From Altimarinus sp964500515 (GTDB taxonomy: Bacteria > Patescibacteriota > Gracilibacteria > BD1-5 > UBA6164), in assembly GCA_964500515.1 (NCBI GenBank), contig CAZCNE010000005.1, positions 9,209 through 73,208 of the forward strand: 64,000 bases of DNA. Reading direction: 5' to 3'. The notes beneath the pieces were generated by a model. The model searched no databases, was not told where the DNA came from, and saw only the letters and a program-made list of their open reading frames with translations. This document shows, in pieces, positions 33,684 through 43,738 of this stretch. The translations under genes and the position numbers were made by a program. Numbering within the stretch: the first letter of the stretch is position 1; each line of letters begins with the position of its first letter.

Positions 33684-33758
33684 ATGATTATAAATAAATT
33701 AAAAATTTGAAAAGTTTGTGAAAAGATAAATACTTCTTTCATTTTTTTAATTTTTTAA
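33684..33758 (+). CDS. Possible 24-residue peptide in a short transcript
   Basis: ATG to TAA, MIINKLKIGKVCEKINTSFI plus FLIF: a basic N-terminal part and a hydrophobic end. It lies 24 bp after a promoter and 5 bp before a terminator. It could be a leader or membrane-active small peptide, or chance coding within a small RNA. Only position supports it. Confidence 0.3.
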
Positions 33759-33762
33759 TTTT

Positions 33763-33790
33763 AAGCTTCTTTTTAGAAGCTTTTTTTTTA
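33763..33790 (+). terminator. Rho-independent terminator
   Basis: AAGCTTCT, TTTT loop, AGAAGCTT followed by eight Ts; located 20 bp before the start of the next gene. Confidence 0.88.
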
Positions 33791-33809
33791 TTAATTAATT
33801 TTAATAAAG

Positions 33810-34271
33810 ATGAATTCAGAAAAACTTGAGAAAAAACATCAAAAAATATATAAAACATTTTTTTCTAATAATGATTTAGTTGTAAGTTGATATTTTAATT
33901 TTCCTTGGTGATATGAAGGTATATCAACTAATTTATCCTTAATAAATCTAAAATTAAAATCTCAATCACCATTTAAATGTTATATTTGATTTAAATTAAC
34001 TGAAAGTTTTAATATTACATTTAAGAATGTAATTGTTTATAATATAGTTAAAAAAGATTTTGAAAAAAGAGATTATATAGAATTAATAAATGAAAAAAAT
34101 AAGATTATAGATTTATTAAAAAGTGAAATAAAAAAATTATGATTTAAAAAATGAATTGAAATTAATATATTAACAGAAACATTATGCTGACATTCTTTTT
34201 GATTTTCTTGAACTTCTTGAGCTTTAATCTCATATTGAATTTATGTTTTATATAGTAATTTTTTAATTTAG
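33810..34271 (+). CDS. GHMP-kinase-like N-terminal fragment (tentative)
   Basis: 153 residues. LVVSGYFNFPWGYEGISTNL resembles the substrate-binding opening of sugar GHMP kinases, and GHSFGFSGTSGALISYGIYV near the C-terminus resembles their Gly/Ser-rich ATP-binding loop. The protein stops about 12 residues after that loop, whereas kinases run some 200 residues further. It is either a truncated relic or a chance resemblance. It is first in a four-gene cassette with short gaps, after a strong terminator. Confidence 0.45.
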
Positions 34272-34296
34272 TTATAAAAATTATAATTTTATTATT

Positions 34297-35256
34297 ATGA
34301 ATAAAAATTTGACTAATACTGATAATGTTTCTTATTCATGAAGCCTGTTAAATTGATGGAATGATTATTGATCGTATCATAGAGTTCAATATTATAGTGA
34401 AGAAATCCATAATTATGATGATATAATTTGACTAGTAGAAAAATGACTTGAAAAAATTAAAAATATGGAAAATAAAGATAAAATAAGACTAGACATTAGA
34501 GTAAATATTTATGATGATTATTTTTTGATAAAAAAGCTAAAAGGTTTAAAATATGATTGTAGTGTAAAAAAATTTAACTGATCTAATATTTCACAGCTAA
34601 TAATTTGAATAAATTGATCATTAAGGAAAATTAGTGAAGAAAAAATTTCTGAAATGCAAGATTATATAAAAGAAAAAATTAACAATAGTTTAGAAATTAT
34701 TAAAGAGAATTGATGATTTGAAAAATATGCTTTAGATCAGCTTGAAAGGATAAAAAAAATGGGATATTGTTTTGAAACAGAAAACTTTACAGAAGATGAA
34801 ATATTTACTTTGTGGAAAAAAAGTTTTTGATGGAGCAAAGAAGAAATAAAAGGTTTGATAAAATCAAATTGTAATAATATTTATTGATTAAGAAATAATA
34901 AATGAGAATTAGTTTCTTTAGTTTTAATTAGTGATTGAGAAACAACAGAATGGGCAACAAAAGAAAAATACCAGAAAAATTGATTTATTGAACCATTACT
35001 TATTTTTTCAAATTCTAAAATGATTAATTTATTATGAAAAGATAGATTAAAGCTTTATGTTCATGCTAGACATGATAGATCTATATGACCATCAATAAAA
35101 ACTTGAATGAGTTTTAACACAAATAATTGATTACAATTTATATTAACAAATCATGTTCAAATCGATGATAATTATCAAAGTTTTGTAGAATGAGTTTTGG
35201 ATAATGAATTGTACACACAAAAAATTATTGATTCTTATTTAAATTATAACAAATAA
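34297..35256 (+). CDS. GNAT-fold N-acetyltransferase-like protein
   Basis: 319 residues. The N-terminal ~150 residues are not recognised (HRVQYYSEEIHNYDDIIGLV). The second half has acetyltransferase features: FTEDEIFTLWKKSFGWSKEE, an acceptor-side strand ISDGETTEWATKEKYQKNGF, where GETTEWAT...Y..KG/NGFIEPLL is the usual motif D-A spacing, and a final strand LKLYVHARHDRSIGPSIKTG. The substrate is unknown. It lies 25 bp after the GHMP-like gene and 3 bp before the M23 gene, so it belongs to the same transcript. Confidence 0.6.
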
Positions 35257-35259
35257 CTT

Positions 35260-35937
35260 ATGTATCCATATATATTATTAAATAAAAAAATAAATATTTA
35301 TCCGATATTTTGAGATAAATATGATAAATTAAATTATGTATTTATGAATGATGATTCAATTTTTATGAAAAATTTAACTGATGAAGAAATAAAAGATCAA
35401 AAAAAATTTAATGAAAAAATATCATCTTTTCGAAATAAATCAAATTCAACAATCTTATATTCTTGATATTTAGAAAAAAGGTTAAGACTTTTTTCTGTAT
35501 TGGGATTTAATCAAATGATTTCAGAAAAAAGATATTATCATCTTTGAATTGATTTATCTGTATTAGTATGAACGCAAGTTTTTTGCCCTTTGGATTGAGA
35601 AGTATTTGAGTTTTGATATGAAGAATGAGAATGAAATTATTGATGATATATTATTCTTAAACATAATTTTGATTGAATAAAATTTTATTCTCTTTATTGA
35701 CATTTGTCATATGAAAGTATAAAACTCAAATATTGAGATAAAATTAAAGCGTGAAATAAAATGTGAATAATTTGAAATTACGAAGAAAACTGATGATATT
35801 TTCATCATTTACATTTACAAATAATTACTGAAAAATGAAAAGAAAATTGATTTTTTTCAAAATGATATTGTACAAAAGAGCAGTTAAAAACTATAGAAAA
35901 CTATACTCCAAATCCTTTATACATTTTTAGGTTTTAA
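35260..35937 (+). CDS. M23 family peptidase without signal peptide
   Basis: 225 residues. The C-terminal M23/LytM domain has all zinc and catalytic positions: His and Asp in YYHLGIDLSVLVGTQVFCPL, the SLYGHLSYES strand and the HLHLQI motif in YFHHLHLQIITEKGKE. No signal peptide or anchor is seen at MYPYILLNKKINIYPIFGDK, which is odd for a wall enzyme. It could be exported by another route, released on lysis, or be a non-proteolytic relative. It starts 3 bp after the GNAT gene. Confidence 0.8.
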
Positions 35938-35964
35938 TTTAAATTATTAAAAAATATATAAAAA

Positions 35965-36356
35965 ATGAATAAGATTTCTGAGTTAAGCCTTTAAAAACTA
36001 AGTCAATCGAATTAATTGATTTATTTTCGGATAATATAAAAAATTTAGAAAATACAAAAAATTACCAAAAATTAAGAAAAGAAATATTTGAAATATTGTG
36101 AAAAAAAGATATTGATAAGTTATTAGATGTTTTATTATATTTAACATATATAAAAGTAAATAATAACAAAAAATACAATAAATTAGCAATTAAATTATCT
36201 ATGGAGTGTGTTATTCAACTTATAAAGATAAAAAATCTTGAAGAAAGCACAATTTTAAGGATTGAAGAGATACTCTTAAATGAAAATATTGACCCAGAAA
36301 TATATTTAACTGATAATTATAAAGAAAGTATAGAAACTTTACTTAATTATGAGTAA
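35965..36356 (+). pseudogene. Small helical protein with a broken start
   Basis: An ATG at 35965 gives MNKISELSL and then TAA, while the long frame (from about 35973 to TAA 36354) has no ATG, GTG or TTG in its first part: PLKTKSIELIDLFSDNIKNL, ...GKKDIDKLLDVLLYLTYIKV, ...IRIEEILLNE-type helices. Joining the two by a -1 shift near CTTTAAAAAC gives a single ~135-residue protein. Either an indel in the A run or decay. The family is not recognised. It is the last gene of the 33.8-36.4 kb cassette. Confidence 0.5.
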
Positions 36357-36440
36357 TGTTTTTTATTTATATATATTCAACTTGATTTGTTAAGAAACTA
36401 AACTATAATAAATTTAGTTTTATTTTTATTATAATTTTTA

Positions 36441-38648
36441 ATGGCAAGAAGAAGAAAAACATCAATAGTTTCAAATAAAATGAAAGTTCCGCCAGAATTA
36501 AATAAAATAATTTTTTGAATTATTTTTTTAGTTTTATGAGCCGCTACACTTTTTGCAGATACAAGCTCAAGTTTTTGAAATTTTTTAACATATTGGCTAT
36601 CTCAAAGTTTTTGATCATATTTTAAAATTATTGTTTCTCCAGCTTTTTTACTTTTTGCATTTTTACTTTTTAAAAATTGAATAAACTTTCATTTTAATTT
36701 GTATAGATTATTTTGATTTGTATTTTATTTTTCTTCAGCTTGTACACTTATTTGATATATTAATCCAAATTATTTAGCTTATTTTAATTTATATGGTTTT
36801 TTAGTTTGATATTTATGAAAAGAAACTACTTTACTTTTAGCATTGGTGTTATTTGTAGTTTCACTTATAATACTTTTTAGATTTTCACCGAAAAAATTTG
36901 TAAAAAAAGCAATTTCTTTATGACCAAATTTATCAAGTATAAAAGATAGTTTGATAAAAGATTCTTCAGTTGATATAAAAGAAATAAAAGAAGAAAAAAA
37001 ATCAAAAAAAGACGAGGAGTTAGAAAAAAAGAAAAAAGAACTTGAAGAAGCTCTAGCTTTACTTAAAAAGGAAAAAGAAGAGTTGAAACAAAACCAACAA
37101 AAAATTCCTCTTGAAAAAATATTTCCTAAAAAAATTGAAATAAAAAAACTTGAAAAAAGTTCTTCTGTAAAAGATTTTTTTACTTGAAAAAAAGAAGATG
37201 ATAAAGAATTTAGGGAACCAAATTTTTGAAATTGGACTTTGCCAAGTTTGTCTTTACTTGATGATAGATGATGAGAAATAAAAATTGACGAAAATGAAGT
37301 AAAAAGGAAACAATTAGAAATAGAAGATAAATTACTTCAATTTAAAATCGAGGTTGATATGGAATGATATAAGGTTTGACCAACTGTTACCCAATATAGA
37401 TTAAAACCAGCAGAATGAGTTAAACTTCAAAAAATTGAAAATTTAAAAAAGGATTTAACTCTTGCTCTACAAGCAAAAAGTATAAGAATTCAAGCACCAA
37501 TTCCTTGACTTGGAGTTGTGTGAATAGAAACTCCAAATTCAGAAAGAAGTATAGTTTGATTAAAAGAAGTTTTGGCTAGTACAGTTTTTAATAGATCGAA
37601 ATACACCATTCCTTTAGCTGTCTGAAAAGATGTAAATGATGATATCGTTGTTTGAGATCTTACAAATATGCCACACTTACTTGTAGCGTGACAAACAGCA
37701 AGTTGAAAATCTGTTTGAGTTAATTGATTTATTTTAAGTATGTTGTATAAATTTTGACCAAAAGATTTAAAATTTATTATGATTGATCCTAAAAGAGTTG
37801 AATTATCAATTTATAATGGGATTCCTCATCTTTTAACTCCAGTTATAGTTAATCCTGAAAAAGCTTTAAATGCCTTAAAGCGGTGAGTTGCAGAAATGCA
37901 AAAAAGATATGATTTGGCAACTTCTGTAAGCGCAAAAAATATAAAAGAATATAACAAAAAGGTTGATTCAGATAAAAAATGGTCTTATATTGTTATAATA
38001 ATTGATGAATTGGCTGATCTTATGATGAGTTGATTAAAAAAGGAAGTTGAATGATGTATAGCTCGTATAGCTCAAATGTGAAGAGCTGCTTGAATCCATT
38101 TGATCGTAGCTACGCAAAGACCATCAGTTGATGTTATCACATGATTAATCAAAGCAAATATTCCTACTCGTATAGCTTTTACAGTTACTTCACAAGTTGA
38201 TTCAAGAACTATACTTGATAGAGCTTGAGCAGAAGATTTACTTGGAAAATGAGATATGCTTTTCAGTCCAACTTGAACTTTGGAGCCTTTTAGAGTACAA
38301 GGAGTTTTTGTTGATACTGATGAAATAGAAACAGTTGTAAATCAAATAAAACTGACTATTGATCCAGATGTTATAGAAAATATGTATGATCCAAGTATAG
38401 TAAACTGAAAATCAAATTTAGAATGAAGTATAATGGAAAAATACGAATGAGATCAAGATGAAGATCCAGAATTAGTAGAAAAAGCAATATTAGTTGTAAA
38501 AGAAGCTCGTAAATGATCAACTTCATTAATTCAGAGAAAACTTTGACTTTGATATGCTAGAGCAGCAAAAATACTTGATATACTTGAAGAACTTTGAGTT
38601 GTTTGACCAAGTAATTGAAGTAAACCAAGAGAAGTTTATGTAGAATAA
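36441..38648 (+). CDS. ftsK: DNA translocase FtsK/SpoIIIE
   Basis: 735 residues. Four N-terminal membrane helices (residues ~25-150: IIFGIIFLVLGAATLFADTS onward) precede a charged linker (KKKKELEEALALLKKEKEEL), the alpha/beta motor with Walker A GQTASGKSVG near 417 and Walker B YIVIIIDELADLMM, and [20 protein letters not shown]. The C-terminal gamma winged helix is present (RKGSTSLIQRKLGLGYARAA). It pumps chromosome ends at the division septum toward the Xer site, so the recombinase at 61479 is a natural partner. Gly residues of the P-loop are TGA-coded. Confidence 0.95.
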
Positions 38649-38853
38649 AAAAATATTTACAATAATTTTTTTATATTTAAATATCATCCTTTTTAGACTG
38701 AAATAAAAATCCTGAATTTTTTATTTATATTATTTCTAGATAAAAATAATGTATTTTTTGATGAAAAGTAATGATAAGCTTAGTTGCTAAAACTTAATTA
38801 TAACTGAATCAAATACAAAAGATAAAATTACTTATTAACTTAATAAATTAAAT

Positions 38854-39276
38854 ATGCAAGAAACTTTTAGAAAACTCGTAGAGCTTTCAGATTTTTGGAT
38901 AGAAAGGTTTGAAGAAGATGCAAGATGTGAGAATCCATTATATTGTGATTTTTATAAATGATGGGAAACCTATTTTAATTGAATTTATGATGAATTAAGT
39001 GAGGTTAAAGAAGAAATTAAATTAGATAATTCTGTTTATCTTGAAGACGAACTTTGAGATATTTTTTGGGATTATTTATGTTTACTTCAATCTTTGCAAA
39101 AAAGATGATATATAAAAGATGTGAAAAATGTTTTTGAAAGATCTCATAAAAAATTAAATGAAAGAATCGAGGCTAGAAAAAATGAAGAAAAATATGCTTA
39201 TTCTACATGGCAAAAAGTAAAAGCAAAACAAAAAAAAGAATTACTTGATGAGCATAATTCTTTGTATGGGAAATAA
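38854..39276 (+). CDS. MazG-type nucleotide pyrophosphohydrolase
   Basis: 140 residues of all-alpha NTP pyrophosphatase type. Metal-binding acidic motifs fit: ELSEVKEEIK (ExxEE-like) and, about 20 residues on, LEDELGDIFWDYL (ExxD). The family removes pyrophosphate from non-canonical or excess NTPs. The C-terminal YAYSTWQKVKAKQKKELLDE is lineage-specific. It is preceded by 205 bp of non-coding AT-rich DNA after ftsK in which no element is recognised. Confidence 0.75.
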
Positions 39277-39350
39277 TATGACTCAAATATTTTAAATCTT
39301 GATTAAGGGATTTTTATAAGTAAAATTATATTTATATTTAAATTTTAACT

Positions 39351-39929
39351 GTGGATAAATCTAAATTTTCATCGATTATTGCTTGAAGTTTACTTTTTTG
39401 AATAACTGCTTGAACAAATGTTTTGAGTACAAAATAAGAGAAAATAGTTGATGATGTAAAAAAAGAAAATTCAATTGTTATAAACAATAAAAATGAAGCT
39501 CCAAATGAAAAGGAAAATCAAATTAATGAATAAAGAAAAAATTTAGTAAATGAAATTATTAGAATTATTTCACAAAATAAAGATTATATTAAATATAATA
39601 AAAATATCAGAATTTTTGATCCAAGTCTTTGAAATGTAAAATTTGATGTTGAATTTATAGTTAAATGAATTAAATATAAATTATTGCTTATCGAATGGAA
39701 TAAATTAAATAATACTATTGATAGTAAAAATTTTTTAAGAGTTTATTTTGGAGAAGATTTTTTTGATATTAGTTATGAAATTTGAGAAATTTTAAATTAT
39801 TTTTTAAATTTATGAGGAGTGGAGTCTGATTTTTTTACAAATCTTTCTAATAATAGTCCTCAAATTAAAGAACAAAATCTAATTGATAAATATTTGAAAA
39901 ACATAAATGAATCTTTGAAAAGTAATTAG
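39351..39929 (+). pseudogene. Decayed exported protein with two in-frame TAA codons
   Basis: One frame from GTG 39351 to TAG 39927 is interrupted by TAA at 39435 and 39531. It reads VDKSKFSSIIAGSLLFGITA (membrane or signal segment), an Asn/Lys-rich linker, then RKNLVNEIIRIISQNKDYIK, KGIKYKLLLIEWNKLNN and a helical end (NLIDKYLKNINESLKSN). Sense-like composition on both sides of each TAA indicates recent loss. Similar in build to the pseudogene at 40002, so they may be decayed paralogues. No known family. Confidence 0.6.
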
Positions 39930-39944
39930 ATTAAAACAAAATAA

Positions 39945-39972
39945 TTGACAAATATACTATTATATATAAAAT
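39945..39972 (+). promoter_or_regulatory. Promoter-like element before the 40002 pseudogene
   Basis: TTGACA (39945-39950), 16-bp spacer, TAAAAT (39967-39972), 30 bp before the ATG. Confidence 0.45.
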
Positions 39973-40001
39973 TTAATTTTTAAATTAATATTTTTTATAC
40001 T

Positions 40002-40561
40002 ATGAGTATAAAAAAAAATCTAGATTTATTACTTTTAAATAAAAATTATTATAAAAATATGAATAAATGAAAAGCTGTTAATTATGCAGCATCCTTATTT
40101 TGAGCCGTTTGATTAACATTAACTCCAGCTTGTGCAATAATCAATTTAATACAAAAAGTTCTGTTGAATCTGTTTTAGAAAAAGATAATATTGAATTAAT
40201 CAAACAAAATGATGATGATATTGTGAGAGTAAATCAAGTTAATGAAATTATTACTTTTATGGAGAATTCTCCAGAAACAAATTTTTCAGTTTCATGAGTA
40301 AAGATTACTTTTGGTAAATATTTTGTTATGCTTCGATAAGATTGATTTTTTATTGTTATTGATAAAGATGATGGTTCATTTGTAATTAATGAATTTTGAA
40401 AAATTACTGAAACAGTTATAGGTTTTTGAGAAAAAAATTGACCAAAAGTATTTCGTAATATTGAAAATAATAAGATTAATAATACATTAACAGAAAAAAA
40501 ATCTAAAAGATATGTTAATTATATTTTAGATGAAATAATAAATCACATTAAAAATTTATAA
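40002..40561 (+). pseudogene. Decayed lipoprotein-like gene (frameshift plus TAA)
   Basis: ATG 40002 opens SIKKNLDLLLLNKNYYKNMN and then KGKAVNYAASLFGAVGLTLT-PACA, a lipobox-like signal end. A one-base shift near 40132 moves to the frame NNQFNTKSSVESVLEKDNIE, NEIITFMENSPETNFSVSGV, interrupted by TAA at 40337 and continuing DGFFIVIDKDDGSFVINEFG to TAA 40559. Two independent lesions show loss of function. An exported beta-rich protein of unknown role. Confidence 0.6.
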
Positions 40562-40607
40562 AATTATACTAAAAATAGTGAAAGGATTTATATTAATTAA
40601 TATTTTT

Positions 40608-41276
40608 TTACCTTAAATCCAAAGTTCAATCTTTTTCCAAAACTTCTTCTAATTCTTCTTTGTTACTCAAATTTTTTCTTATTCAATTATGGCTTATATA
40701 TTCGTTTACTACTCAAGTAAGAGCTTCTAAAACTAACTCAAATTTATCTTTTTCTATTTTATTTTCAATTCATTTAGCTTTTTCTTCTTTCATTTTTTGG
40801 ATTTCCTCAAGTGCTTCAAAAGGAATTTTTGCTTCATTTAATGTAACTGTTTCTTCTCACATTTTATGAATTTTTAAAGTTCATTTTGATAATAATTTAT
40901 CAATTATTCATTTTTGTACAACTTCAATTCATTCAATGCTTTCAAAATCAACAGTATTTACTTTTATATGAAACAAAGCCCACTTAAAATCTATAACGCT
41001 TACATTTGTAATTATCCAAGCATCATTATACCGATTAAAAATATCATAGATAATTTTTATATATACTAAAATTAAATAAATTTCCAAAAACTTAAATGAA
41101 ATTAAGCTTTGAAGTCTAACTGATTCATAGTAAAAAAGTAGTGGAATAAGTACAAATAAAACCAAAGTTAATATTAATTTATTTAATATAACTATAAAAT
41201 GTTCATGAACTATGTATTTAACTTCACTTCATTCAGTTATATATTTTGAGAAAAATATTTGTTCGTATTTATTCAA
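40608..41276 (-). CDS. Membrane protein with bacterial PH-like domain
   Basis: 222 residues from a TTG start (no ATG in range). Two membrane helices (ILTLVLFVLIPLLFYYESV; LEIYLILVYIKIIYDIF) precede a bacterial PH (bPH_2-like) domain: YNDAWIITNVSVIDFKWALF, then NTVDFESIEGIEVVQKGIID, the pattern of YdbS/YvbH-type proteins. A long charged C-terminal helix region follows (EALEEIQKMKEEKAKGIENK). Cytoplasmic domain, role unknown. Downstream of xthA on the same strand with a terminator between. Confidence 0.75.
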
Positions 41277-41294
41277 TTTATTTTAATTAATTAA

Positions 41295-41351
41295 TTAAAA
41301 AATTAACAAATTAAAAAATTTATAATCTGTTAATTTGTAATTTGTTAATTT
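41295..41351 (-). terminator. Terminator after xthA
   Basis: Arms AAATTAACAAATTA (41300-41313 on plus) and TAATTTGTTAATTT (41338-41351) pair over 14 bp; on the minus strand a T run follows. The xthA TAA lies in the first arm. The right arm carries a 22-bp sequence repeated at 55475. Confidence 0.7.
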
Positions 41352-42142
41352 TCAATTTTTAATTCTACAGGACAATGATCACTTCACATTATTTCTGTTA
41401 AATAAGTTACTTCTTGATTTTTATCAAAAAAATCTTTATTTACTATAAAATAATCTAATCTCCATCATACATTACGAGGTCTAGCTCAAGCTCTGTAACT
41501 CCACCAGCTATAAATATCAGTTTTATCTGGATTTTTTTCTCTCCAAATTTCTATATATCAATTATCCAAAAATTCTGTAATTTTTGCTCTTTCAATAGGT
41601 AAAAATCAAATAGAATTTTCATTTTCTTTAGGACGAGCTATATCTATTTCAGTATGACAAATATTGAAATCTCAAGTTATTATAATTTGTTTTCATTCTT
41701 TAACTCTTGTATTTAAATAATTTATCATATGATCATAAAAATCTAATTTAAAACTTAACATTTCAGTTCAATCAGATCTTGTTCAACCATTTGGAAAATA
41801 ACAGTTTACCAATACTATATGTTTTTTATTTAAATAAAATTCAATTTCAGTTATTCTACCATCAGAATTTAATTTTTCGTATTCATCAAAATCATTTTTT
41901 ATATCAATTACATCTAAATTTTCTTTATAAAAAATTGCAGTTCAAGCATATCAAGCTTTGTCTCAATTATGCCAAATATATTTATATCAAGGAATTTTTC
42001 CTACATCTTTTAAAAATTGATCTTCAAATGCTTTTGTTTCTTGTATACAAAAAATATCTGCTTGACTATTTAAAACAAATTCTTTGAATCATTTTTTAGC
42101 TACAGCTCTTATACCATTTACATTCCAAGTTATTATTTTCAT
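41345..42142 (-). CDS. xthA: Exodeoxyribonuclease III / AP endonuclease
   Basis: 265 residues, typical ExoIII length. It cuts at abasic sites and trims 3' ends in base-excision repair. Motifs of the exonuclease-endonuclease-phosphatase fold: MKIITWNVNGIRAVAKKGFK, CIQETKAFEDQ (metal-binding Glu), LVNCYFPNG, ITGDFNICHTEIDIARPKEN (Asp/Asn), RNVGGRLDYFIVNKDFF and the catalytic GSDHCPVELKI. 10 bp after the HD-domain gene and in the same orientation, hence probably one transcript. Confidence 0.95.
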
Positions 42143-42152
42143 AAATTATTTT

Positions 42153-42671
42153 TTAATTATATTTCTTATACCAAATCATAAGTTCATCAAAAATTTTATC
42201 GTCAAATCAATTTGGTTTATATTTTAAAATTGCTTTTATATTTTGTATTCAACGATTTATTAGTTCTTTATTTTCTTCGATTTGTGTATACCATTTAAAA
42301 CTATCAATTAAATCTGCACATTTTATTATAATTGCATCATTTCAATGCAAACAAGTTCTTTTTATTAAATCATCAATTCTTTTTTTAGAATCTTTTATAG
42401 AATCATTTTTACTATTAGCAATAATAAGTTCATAAATCTCCTTAGAAAATTCGTTTAATATCTCATTTTTAGAAATTTTAGTAAATTCGATTATATCATG
42501 TAAAAATCAAGCAATAACAATGTCTTTTTTATATCAATTTTCATATAAATATGTCCCAACTCTTATAGAATGAAAAAGTCTAAATTTTTTGTCTTTTAAG
42601 CTTGATTTTTGAAAATATTTACTTATCAAACGGATTGCTTTTCCAGCTTCTAAATTAATTAATTTTTGCAT
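42153..42671 (-). CDS. HD-domain hydrolase-like protein
   Basis: 172 residues. The HD motif is visible in VIAGFLHDIIEFTKISKNEI, preceded by the metal-ligand histidine in LFHSIRVGTYLYENGYKK. DLIKRTCLHGNDAIIIKCAD holds the distal conserved Asp (KxAD), as in RelA/SpoT-type and other HD phosphohydrolases. At this length no synthetase domain is present; a small (p)ppGpp hydrolase or nucleotide phosphohydrolase is possible. Located directly before xthA. Confidence 0.72.
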
Positions 42672-42673
42672 AT

Positions 42674-42712
42674 AAAAAAATTAGTAATTTCATTGTATTT
42701 TGAAATTACTAA
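42674..42712 (-). terminator. Terminator of the 100-residue gene
   Basis: TTAGTAATTTCA (42681-42692) and TGAAATTACTAA (42701-42712) form a perfect 12-bp stem with an eight-base loop. On the minus strand seven Ts follow directly. It separates the 42728 gene from the HD/xthA transcript. Confidence 0.85.
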
Positions 42713-42727
42713 AAGTCTAGTTATTTT

Positions 42728-43030
42728 TTAATAAGCATAGTCTAATAATGCTATTTTTGACTTTCTAGTTGTGTCTGATACTAACTTTTCTATCTTCTTT
42801 TTTCAGTTTTTGTCTGAGTCAAAATAATATCACAAAACTTTGTAATCAAATCTTTTATATAATCTATTTTCGCTTAAAAAATTTTTTAATGTATTTTCTG
42901 CAATTTTGTCCAATTCTTCTTGAGTTGAATATTTATCTATTTCAGGTAAAGATAAATAATATTTTTGTCCATCTCCTGAAATTAAATAAATAACAAGTGT
43001 ATCAGTGTTTTTGGTTTTCAATGTTTCCAT
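42728..43030 (-). CDS. Hypothetical protein
   Basis: 100 residues, not recognised: METLKTKNTDTLVIYLISGD, then GQKYYLSLPEIDKYSTQEEL and LSENRLYKRFDYKVLGYYFD. A beta-hairpin-rich, soluble, cytosolic protein by pattern, ending SKIALLDYAY. It is divergent from grpE (144 bp apart) and has its own terminator. Confidence 0.65.
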
Positions 43031-43174
43031 AGTATTTTATTAAAAAATAATTTAATTTATTATAGATAATAAATTATAAAAAGCAAGAAAAATATTAAAA
43101 CATTATTTTTCTTGATAATTTTTTTTTTGTAAGTATATTATCATAAATATAAAACTAAAATTTAAATAATTGAT

Positions 43175-43723
43175 ATGAAAGACAAAAAACAAAAAAAGAA
43201 AAGAATTGATGTTGAAAACATCGAAAATATTGAAAATATTGAAAATATTTCACCTAAAGAAAATGATTCTAAATTAGATAAAACTTCAAATAATAAATTA
43301 AATGAAATTTCTAAACTTAAAGATATTCTAGCAAGAACACAAGCTGATTATGCAAACTTTAAAACTAGAGTTGAAAGAGATAGGGAAGATATGATATACT
43401 ATCTAAAAGCTGATATATTTAAAAAAATTCTTCCTATAATTGATGATATAGAAAGAATAATTTCTCAAACGCCTGAACCTCAAAGAGATAACTGAGTTTA
43501 TGAATGAGTTTTATCTATACAAAAAAAATTAATTGATGATTTAGAAAAACAATGAGTAAAATGTTTTGATTCTATTTGAAGCGAAATTGATCCAAATAAA
43601 CATGAAGTTATGACCCAATTACCTTGAAAAGATTGAATAATTTTAGAAGAATTTGAAAAATGATATTTGCTTTGAGATAAGATTTTGAGAGTTGCCAAAG
43701 TTATAGTTTGACAATGAGATTAA
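43175..43723 (+). CDS. grpE: GrpE nucleotide exchange factor
   Basis: 182 residues. It releases ADP from DnaK in the chaperone cycle. A disordered N-terminus carries a perfect triplicate GAAAATATT-type microrepeat (ENIENIENIENIS, residues 11-23). The long helix ISKLKDILARTQADYANFKT and the GrpE signature KILPIIDDIERIIS follow, then the beta domain (GSEIDPNKHEVMTQLPGKDG, ILRVAKVIVGQGD). dnaK/dnaJ are not adjacent; a glycosyltransferase operon begins 15 bp later. Confidence 0.93.
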
Positions 43724-43738
43724 TATATAATTTTTAAT

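Noticed and set aside
39435..39533. TAA reassigned to sense
   Set aside because: In-frame TAA/TAG appear only in non-conserved accessory genes; every conserved gene ends at TAA or TAG at the expected length.
43202..43250. Triplicate ATTGAAAATATT-type microrepeat in grpE as a regulatory repeat
   Set aside because: It is in frame in the disordered N-terminus of GrpE and is simple slippage sequence.
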